Below are positions 58,344 through 64,000 of a DNA stretch of 64,000 bases, piece by piece. Position numbers and translations under genes: made by a program. The stretch lies in NCBI RefSeq assembly GCF_014205135.1, contig NZ_JACHMY010000001.1, forward strand, positions 8,060,001 to 8,124,000, written 5' to 3'. Every line of letters starts with the position of its first letter. Within the stretch, counting starts at the first letter, position 1. The notes under the pieces were generated by a model. The model saw only the letters and a program-made list of their open reading frames with translations. It was not told where the DNA came from and made no database searches. Origin of the DNA: Kribbella italica (GTDB lineage: Bacteria > Actinomycetota > Actinomycetes > Propionibacteriales > Kribbellaceae).

Positions 58344-59780
58344 TCAGAAGTTCTTCTTCACCTGGTCGATGATCGTGAACACGGCCAGCGCGCCGAAGGC
58401 CAGGAAGGCGAAGGCCAGGACCGCCGTCCGGATCGCGCTGATCCGGATCGGGGCGGGCAGGGCCCGGGAGTTCATCCACCACAGCAGGCCGGAGTAGACG
58501 AACATCATCGTGCCGGCGGTGCAGGCGGAGATCACCAGCAGCACCAGCGGCTGGTCGAGCCCGGCCAGCAGCACGAGGATGCCGAAGGCAACCAGGCCCC
58601 AGACCAGCCAGAAGTACAGCTTGGACTCGGTCACCGCGGACTCGCGCAGGTAGCGGGCCTTGATCATGTCCGAGGCCAGCCGCGAGGTGTAGTCGACGAT
58701 GCCGGCCGCCGCCGCGAACAGGCTGAACGCGCCGATCGCCCAGAACAGGTAGCCGAACCAGCCGCCGACCAGGGCCTGCAGGTTGACGCCCTCGATCTTC
58801 AGGAAGCTGATGTTGTTCTTGACCGACGCGTCGCCGAACAGGGTCGCGTGCGCCAGCATCGAGGTGAACAGGATCGTCAGCACGGTGATCAGCACGAAGG
58901 TCAGCGCCTGCTCGAGGTTGGCGAACTTCCACCAGCGCTTCCAGCGGGCCAGGTTCTCGTCGTTCGGCGGGAAGGTGTAGCCGTTGGCGTGCGGATCGGC
59001 GGCCTTCTCACCGGTCACCGGTGAGGTCAGCCGGGGGACGTGCAGGCCCATCCCGAAGCCCTTGTCCCGGATCCAGTTGCTCTGGCACAGGTTCTGCCCG
59101 CCGCCGGCCCCGGCGTACGCGATCGCGCCCATCATCAGCGCGAAGCCGAGCTGGTCGACCGGGAACTGCGGCGCGGTGACGGCGTCGCCGAGCGCGCTGT
59201 AGGTCTTGCCGCGGATCGCGAAGATCAGCGCCAGGACGACGAGCAGCGCGACCGCCGCGATCTTGACGAAGATCAGCCGTTCCAGCATCACGTAGACCAC
59301 CGGCGCCAGCGTCAGGATCAGGCCGATCACGACCAGGATCCCGATCGCGATCCAGCGTGGGTCGCCCGCGCCGAACAGGTAGGTCAGCATCGACGCGGAG
59401 CTGGTGGCCCAGCCGGGCCAGAGGTTCGCGAAGTACGTCATGATCGCGAAGAACAGGCCCCAGTGCTTGCCGTACCGGTTGAAGCCGGTCAACGCTGTCT
59501 CACCAGTGGCCAGCGTGTACCGCTCGATCTCCATGTTCAGGAACCACTGGATCGCGACGCCGACGACGGCGCCCCAGAGGAAGACCAGGCCGACCTGCGA
59601 CGAGATGTACGGCCAGAGGATGAACTCTCCGGAGGCCAGTCCGACGCCGGCGCCGACCATGCCCGGGCCGACGATCCGCCAGGTGTTCGTCGGTGGTTCG
59701 GGCAGGTCCCGCACCTGTGGCGCGGGCAGGTTCTTGGTGGGCAGGTTGAAGCGGTGCGGTGTTGACGTGGTGTCTGCCAT
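58344..59780 (-). CDS. Nramp-related transporter lacking canonical metal motifs
   Basis: 478 residues from ATG 59780, about eleven membrane helices. The overall layout is Nramp/SLC11-like (IVGPGMVGAGVGLASGEFILWPYISSQVG as helix 1; AIAYAGAGGGQNLCQSNWIRDKG as helix 6). However helix 1 lacks the DPGN motif and helix 6 the MPH motif that bind Mn2+ or Fe2+. It is therefore not a standard manganese transporter; another cation or solute is likely. Such divergent proteins are commonly annotated as Nramp family. Upstream of DUF427 in an operon-like arrangement. Confidence 0.85.
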   Translation of the reverse strand: MADTTSTPHRFNLPTKNLPAPQVRDLPEPPTNTWRIVGPGMVGAGVGLASGEFILWPYISSQVGLVFLWGAVVGVAIQWFLNMEIERYTLATGETALTGFNRYGKHWGLFFAIMTYFANLWPGWATSSASMLTYLFGAGDPRWIAIGILVVIGLILTLAPVVYVMLERLIFVKIAAVALLVVLALIFAIRGKTYSALGDAVTAPQFPVDQLGFALMMGAIAYAGAGGGQNLCQSNWIRDKGFGMGLHVPRLTSPVTGEKAADPHANGYTFPPNDENLARWKRWWKFANLEQALTFVLITVLTILFTSMLAHATLFGDASVKNNISFLKIEGVNLQALVGGWFGYLFWAIGAFSLFAAAAGIVDYTSRLASDMIKARYLRESAVTESKLYFWLVWGLVAFGILVLLAGLDQPLVLLVISACTAGTMMFVYSGLLWWMNSRALPAPIRISAIRTAVLAFAFLAFGALAVFTIIDQVKKNF

Positions 59781-59887
59781 GGGCTCCTCGCTCCCGGTCG
59801 ACCCCCGTTCACCCGGACAGTAGCGAAGGTTGAGCCCACGAGCGACCCGACACCGCCCAGCGGTCTGATCCGGGCGCCGGACGGTTG

Positions 59888-60721
59888 TCAGGGGCGCCCG
59901 GCACCCGGTACGTCGACCTGCAGCGTGAGCACCTCTCCGGTGCGCGGGCCGTTGGTGAGCCGGTCGAGGTTGTCGGTGATCGGCTCGTCGGCGTGCCACT
60001 CGGCGGTGAGCACGAACAGCGTGGTGCCACCGAGCGCGATCGCGAACGGCGCCCGCTCCTCGGGCAGGTCGACCCGCTGCAGGATCTCTCCACCCTTGGC
60101 CACCCGTAAGACGCCGGAACCGCCGGTGGAGACCCAGATCGCGCCTTCGGCGTCCAGGCAGATCCCGTCCGGACCGAGGCCGTCGGCAAACACCCGCCGG
60201 TTGCTCAGCCCACCGTCCGCCTCGACGTCGAATGCGGTCAGCCGCCCCGCGAACGACTCCGAGATCACCAGCGTCCTCCCGTCCGGCGTGATCACCATCC
60301 CGTTCGGGAACTGGATGTCACCGGCAACCTCCCGGATCTCACCGCCCGGCGTCACCAGCTTGATGTACCCCGGCTTCGGGGCCTCCCCGCCGGCGAAGTC
60401 GAAGTCGGCACCGTTCAGGTAGATGTTGCCCTGGCCGTCCACCACGATCTCGTTCCCGCCCTGCTCGGACAGCACGGTGAACGTCCCGTCGGCTTCCCGC
60501 CGCCGCAGCTTGTCACCCGTCGTCACCAGCCGGCCGTCGGGCAGCCAGTCGATCGACCATCCCATCAGCCGCTCGACGGGCGCGTCGATCGTCTCCACCG
60601 TGCCGTCCAGGTCGACGGCAACGATCTGGTTCTCGATCCAGTGCGCGAACCACAACCGCCCGTCGTGCCACCGCGGCGACTCCGGAATCCCCAGCCCGCT
60701 CAGCAAGACCTCCATGACCAT
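59888..60721 (-). CDS. SMP-30/gluconolactonase-family protein (paralogue 3)
   Basis: 277 residues from ATG 60721, with GAGG upstream; ATG 60715 and GTG 60724 are alternatives. ESPRWHDGRLWFAHWIENQIVAVDLDG (metal Glu), VDGQGNIYLNGADFDF, FPNGMVITPDGRTLVISESFAGRLTAFDV (metal Asn) and LGPDGICLDAEGAIWVST (metal Asp region) are the propeller motifs. It is only distantly related to the two lactonases at 50 kb. Possible lactone hydrolase. A weak hairpin precedes it. Confidence 0.88.
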   Translation of the reverse strand: MVMEVLLSGLGIPESPRWHDGRLWFAHWIENQIVAVDLDGTVETIDAPVERLMGWSIDWLPDGRLVTTGDKLRRREADGTFTVLSEQGGNEIVVDGQGNIYLNGADFDFAGGEAPKPGYIKLVTPGGEIREVAGDIQFPNGMVITPDGRTLVISESFAGRLTAFDVEADGGLSNRRVFADGLGPDGICLDAEGAIWVSTGGSGVLRVAKGGEILQRVDLPEERAPFAIALGGTTLFVLTAEWHADEPITDNLDRLTNGPRTGEVLTLQVDVPGAGRP

Positions 60722-60776
60722 CACCTCGTTCTCGTAGGTTTACCCCTACACGAACGGCCACGGGCCAGATCGACAG

Positions 60777-61214
60777 TCAGTCGCGCAGCAGGTCCAGGGT
60801 CTTCGCGATCCGGCGTCCGCGGGTCTCCGGCTTCTTGGCGTCCTGTACGGCGGTCACGTGCTCGCGGCGGTGGGAGTAGCTCAGGCGGTCGAAGGGTTCC
60901 CGCAGACCGGCCTCCGCGAGTGCGGCGGCGAGGTCGGACGGGACCTCGACGGTGCGTTCGGCCGTGTCGCGGGTGAGCGTGACGGTCACCGTGTCGCCGG
61001 GGGACTTGGACAGCGTCGTACGGATGCCCTTGAGGACGCCGAGCGCCTGGCAGCCGCCCATGGAGACGATCGAGCCCTGGTACGGGACAGCGTCGAAGGT
61101 CGCCTGGACGGGGATCCGGGCGCCGCCGCCGAGGGCGGTGAGCACGTCAGTGGGGATCTCGACGTACGCGCCGCCGCCTCCGGCGTCCTGGATCACGGCT
61201 TCGAAGGTCTCCAT
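60777..61214 (-). CDS. DUF1905/YdeI-like (OmpD-associated) protein
   Basis: 145 residues from ATG 61214, four bases after the MMPL transporter stop. The DUF1905 domain comes first (FEAVIQDAGGGGAYVEIPTDVLTALGGGARIPVQATFDAVPYQGSIV, a small beta-barrel). The YdeI-type helical segment follows (VEVPSDLAAALAEAGLREPFDRLSYSHRREHVTAVQDAKKPETRGRRIAKTLDLL). The YdeI region is linked to antimicrobial peptide tolerance in enteric bacteria, but roles elsewhere are unknown. Cytoplasmic. Confidence 0.9.
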   Translation of the reverse strand: METFEAVIQDAGGGGAYVEIPTDVLTALGGGARIPVQATFDAVPYQGSIVSMGGCQALGVLKGIRTTLSKSPGDTVTVTLTRDTAERTVEVPSDLAAALAEAGLREPFDRLSYSHRREHVTAVQDAKKPETRGRRIAKTLDLLRD

Positions 61215-61218
61215 GGGG

Positions 61219-63411
61219 TCAAGCTTGCTCCGGCTGCTCGGCCTTGGCCAGCTTGCTGGGCCACCAGATGCGGCGGCCGATGTCGTGGGACAGCGCCGGG
61301 ACGAGCAGCGAGCGGACCACGGTCGTGTCGAGCAGGACGCCGAACGCGACCATGAACGCGATCTGGACCAGGAACAGGATCGGCAGGACCGCGAGCGCCG
61401 AGAAGGTGGCCGCCAGGACGACGCCGGCCGACGTGATCACGCCACCGGTGACGGCCAGGGCGACCAGGATTCCCGGTCTGGTGCCTTGCTCGATCGACTC
61501 CTCCCGGACCCGGGTCATCAAGAAGATCGAGTAGTCGATGCCCAGGGCCACCAGGAAGACGAACGCGTAGAGCGGGATCGACGGGTCGGCGCCGGGGAAG
61601 TCGAACACGTGGTTGAAGAACAGCGCGCTGACTCCGACGGTCGCGCCGAACGACAGCACGTTGCAGATCACCAGCAGCAGCGCGGCGGCGACCGACCGGA
61701 GCAGCAGCATCAGGACGACAAAGATCACCGCCAGGATGGTCGGGATGATCACCTTCAGGTCGCGTTCGCTGGAGTCGAGGACGTCGAGGTTGATCGCGGT
61801 GGTGCCGCCGACCAGGATGTCCGGGCTGACGGTGTCCAGCTCGGTGCGCAGGTGCTCGACCACCTTGGTCGCCTCGGGGGAGTCGGCGGCGACCTTCAGC
61901 GTCGCCTGGACGAGAACCTTGCCCTCGACAACCTTCGGCGGCATGCCAGGTGCGACCGACGCCGAGGCGGTCCCGACGCCGTCGACCTTCATCGCGGTCT
62001 CGACGACCTTGGCCGCCTGGTCCTCCGGTGTGAGGATCTGCACCGGCGTACCGGCGCCGGCGTCGAAGTGCTTGGCCAGTTCCTCCTGGCCGGTGACCGA
62101 CTCGACCTTGTCCAGGAACAGCTCCTCCTGGGAGATGCCGGAGGCCTTGAACGTCGGCAGGAACGCGCCGCAGATCAGCAGCGCGAGCGCGCTCAGTGCC
62201 CACACCTTGCGCGGGCTGCGGCCGACCAGCCCGGACACGCGGCCCCACAGCTTGCGGCCGCCGACCTGGTCGCGGGCGTGCACGTGGTCGACCCGCGGGA
62301 TCGACGGCCAGAAGATCCGCCGGCCGAAGGCCAGCAGCAGCGCGGGCAGGAAGGTCATCGCCGAGATCAGCGCGCCGGCGATGCCGATGGCACCGACCGG
62401 GCCGAGGCCCTTGGTGCTGCCGAGCTCGGACAGCAGCAGGCAGAGCAGACCGAGGATGACGGTCGCGGCACTGGCGGCGATCGGCTCGATCGAGGCCCGC
62501 CACGCGACCTTCATCGCGTCGTACTTGTTCTCGAAGTCGTGCAGCTCCTCCTTGTACCGGGAGACCAGCAGCAGCGAGTAGTCGGTCGCGGCACCGACGA
62601 CGAGGATGAACAGGATGCCCTGGCTCTGGCCGTTCAGCTCGATCACGTCGGCCTCGGCCAGCGGGTAGACGACCAGCGCGGCCAGCGCGAGCCCGAAGAC
62701 GGCGGTCAGCAGGACGGCGATCGGCAGCACCGGACTGCGGTAGACGATCAGCAGGATGACGAAGACGACCACCAGCGCGACACCGAGCAGGATCCCGTCG
62801 ATCCCGCCGAAGGCCACCACGAAGTCGGCGAACACCCCGCCCGGCCCGGTCACGTAGACCTGCAGCCCGGTCGGCGTCAGCGACTCCTTGATCTCACCCC
62901 GCAGCTTGTCGGCAACCGCGAACAGCACGGTCTCGCCTTCCTTGACGACCTCGTCGGCACGGTCGCCGTCCAGCTCGACGGTGACCAGCAGCGCCTGCTT
63001 GTCCTCGGACGGGATCACCGTCTTCACCGGCGCGGCCAGGTACTCGCCGATCGTCTTGCCGTTGCCGAGGTCAACCTTCGGGATCTCGGCCAGGAAAGCG
63101 TTGGTCCTGGCCAGGTCCTCCGGTGTGATCCCGCTGTCGCGCTCGATCAGCACGAAGTACGGCAGCGCGGTGGAGTCGACGAACTTGGCGGACTGGTCGG
63201 CGACCAGCGTCGACTCGGCCTGCTTGGGCAGGAAGTTCGCGTTGTCGTTCTCCTGCACCTCGCTGAGCCGGCCGACCGTGGGTCCACCGAGCGACCCGAC
63301 CAGCAGCCAGGCCACCAGGACGGCGGCGATCGCCGCCCGCCAGATCCACCGCCCGCTCTTGCGCGGCGCCGCGTGCTCGGCGTGGTGGTCGGTGCTGTCC
63401 TGCTGGTTCAC
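61219..63411 (-). CDS. MMPL-family RND transporter
   Basis: 730 residues from GTG 63411, which has AGGGGA six bases upstream (ATG 63426 would add five). One N-terminal helix, a large outside domain (about 40-200), a block of five helices (ILLGVALVVVFVILLIVYRSPVLPIAVLL onward), a second outside domain, and a final block of helices. GIDYSIFL and GAATDYSLLLVSRYKEEL are the conserved Asp-Tyr signatures of the proton-relay helices. MMPL proteins export lipids or drugs. Nothing nearby identifies the cargo. Confidence 0.93.
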   Translation of the reverse strand: MNQQDSTDHHAEHAAPRKSGRWIWRAAIAAVLVAWLLVGSLGGPTVGRLSEVQENDNANFLPKQAESTLVADQSAKFVDSTALPYFVLIERDSGITPEDLARTNAFLAEIPKVDLGNGKTIGEYLAAPVKTVIPSEDKQALLVTVELDGDRADEVVKEGETVLFAVADKLRGEIKESLTPTGLQVYVTGPGGVFADFVVAFGGIDGILLGVALVVVFVILLIVYRSPVLPIAVLLTAVFGLALAALVVYPLAEADVIELNGQSQGILFILVVGAATDYSLLLVSRYKEELHDFENKYDAMKVAWRASIEPIAASAATVILGLLCLLLSELGSTKGLGPVGAIGIAGALISAMTFLPALLLAFGRRIFWPSIPRVDHVHARDQVGGRKLWGRVSGLVGRSPRKVWALSALALLICGAFLPTFKASGISQEELFLDKVESVTGQEELAKHFDAGAGTPVQILTPEDQAAKVVETAMKVDGVGTASASVAPGMPPKVVEGKVLVQATLKVAADSPEATKVVEHLRTELDTVSPDILVGGTTAINLDVLDSSERDLKVIIPTILAVIFVVLMLLLRSVAAALLLVICNVLSFGATVGVSALFFNHVFDFPGADPSIPLYAFVFLVALGIDYSIFLMTRVREESIEQGTRPGILVALAVTGGVITSAGVVLAATFSALAVLPILFLVQIAFMVAFGVLLDTTVVRSLLVPALSHDIGRRIWWPSKLAKAEQPEQA

Positions 63412-63607
63412 CGTGGTTCCCCTCATCGGTCTGCCGCCAGCTGTCTGACCGGCACAGTACCCAGCGGTGGGGCTGACATCTCTCACCACCCGCCGGGCAG
63501 TGTGCGGAGGCCGTTTCGGCGGCGTAACAACGAGATGACCGCTCGGAAACACCCCGGTCATAGCGTCCTGGCCTAATCAGTGAGGTCGGATGATCGGAGA
63601 CGAACGA

Positions 63608-64000
63608 TGACGCTCGAGGCACGACCGGACACGGTCACCCTGCGCGAACGCGCCGGCGCGGTCGGTACCGTCGAGGCGCCGCGGCGCGGGCGCTGGATCG
63701 ACGTCTGGGACCCCGAGGACGCCGCGTTCTGGGCCGGGAAGGGACGCCGGGTGGCCCGGCGCAACCTGTGGCCGTCGATCTTCGCCGAGTTCCTGGGCTT
63801 CTCGGTCTGGCAGCTGTGGAGCATCGTCGTGGTGTCGCTGCCGGCCGCCGGGTTCGGCTACAGCACCGACCAGATGTTCTGGCTGGTCGCGCTGCCGAGC
63901 CTGGTCGGAGCGACGCTGCGCCTGCCGTACACGTTCGCCGTCCCGAAGTTCGGCGGCCGGAACTGGACGATCGTGTCCGCGCTCCTGCTGCTGATCCCGA
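63608..64000 (+). CDS. narK: Nitrate/nitrite transporter NarK, 5' portion
   Basis: 131 codons before the window ends; the gene continues. A charged N-terminal region of about 55 residues contains RWIDVWDPEDAAFWAGKG, followed by LWPSIFAEFLGFSVWQLWSIVVVSLPAAG, the first helix with the NarK-type FAEFLGFSVW motif, then FWLVALPSLVGATLRLPYTFAVPKFGGRNW containing the nitrate-signature arginine region. It belongs to the MFS NNP family for nitrate uptake or nitrite export. Starts at ATG 63608; no strong ribosome site. Divergent from the MMPL transporter. Confidence 0.9.

Overview
The window is 64 kb of very GC-rich DNA with short intergenic gaps, frequent GTG starts and many ATGA/GTGA stop-start overlaps. 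This is typical of a soil actinomycete. Gene content (lpdA next to a phospho-sugar mutase, an AccA3-type carboxylase subunit, an actinobacterial-type [NiFe] hydrogenase, LGFP-repeat amidase, GT87 enzymes) points to Actinomycetota. The family is an inference; a Kribbella/Nocardioides-like member of Propionibacteriales is my best guess. No tRNA, rRNA, CRISPR array, prophage or origin was seen.

Layout. 1-8 kb: end of aminopeptidase N, secreted S37-type peptidase, divergent ECF sigma factor and membrane Ser/Thr kinase, secreted protein, S66 carboxypeptidase, a six-unit 27-bp repeat, and a methyltransferase whose 3' end is tandemly duplicated. 7.8-11.7 kb: a deoC operon with a full aldehyde dehydrogenase and a truncated partner lacking the catalytic cysteine. 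11.8-20.2 kb: housekeeping and membrane genes, phospho-sugar mutase, lpdA, XRE regulator, and a phosphotransferase overlapping a 9-residue-repeat exported protein.

20.2-37.4 kb is the main accessory block, a complete group 1h (high-affinity, actinobacterial-type) [NiFe] hydrogenase locus. On the minus strand, nine tightly overlapping genes run hhyS, hhyL, NifU/zinc-ribbon protein, three uncharacterised proteins, maturation protease, hypC, DUF6390-like protein. Divergent to them are an XRE regulator and hypF-hypC-hypD-hypE. Two tandem GT87 glycosyltransferases then separate these from convergent hypA-hypB. An intact IS30-family element lies about 70 bp upstream of hypA. The divergent control region carries a near-consensus DtxR/IdeR iron box, and ATTCC direct repeats recur in front of hypF.

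38.9-48.8 kb: Gly-rich membrane protein, HxlR regulator, a 0.68-kb degenerate GC-rich repeat field with no gene, a Clp-N-domain protein, a two-component system whose kinase has 11-residue N-terminal repeats, and a cell-wall run (PGRP amidase, SpoIID/LytB protein, GH76). 48.8-64 kb: membrane cyclophilin, two adjacent SMP-30 proteins with a divergent Lrp regulator, acyl-CoA carboxylase alpha subunit, a TPR-CHAT protease-like protein with a small partner, a DUF427 protein, a divergent Nramp-like transporter, a third SMP-30 protein, a YdeI/DUF1905 protein, an MMPL transporter and the start of narK.

The best candidates for an undescribed system are the uncharacterised accessory proteins co-translated with the hydrogenase, and the TPR-CHAT plus small-partner pair.
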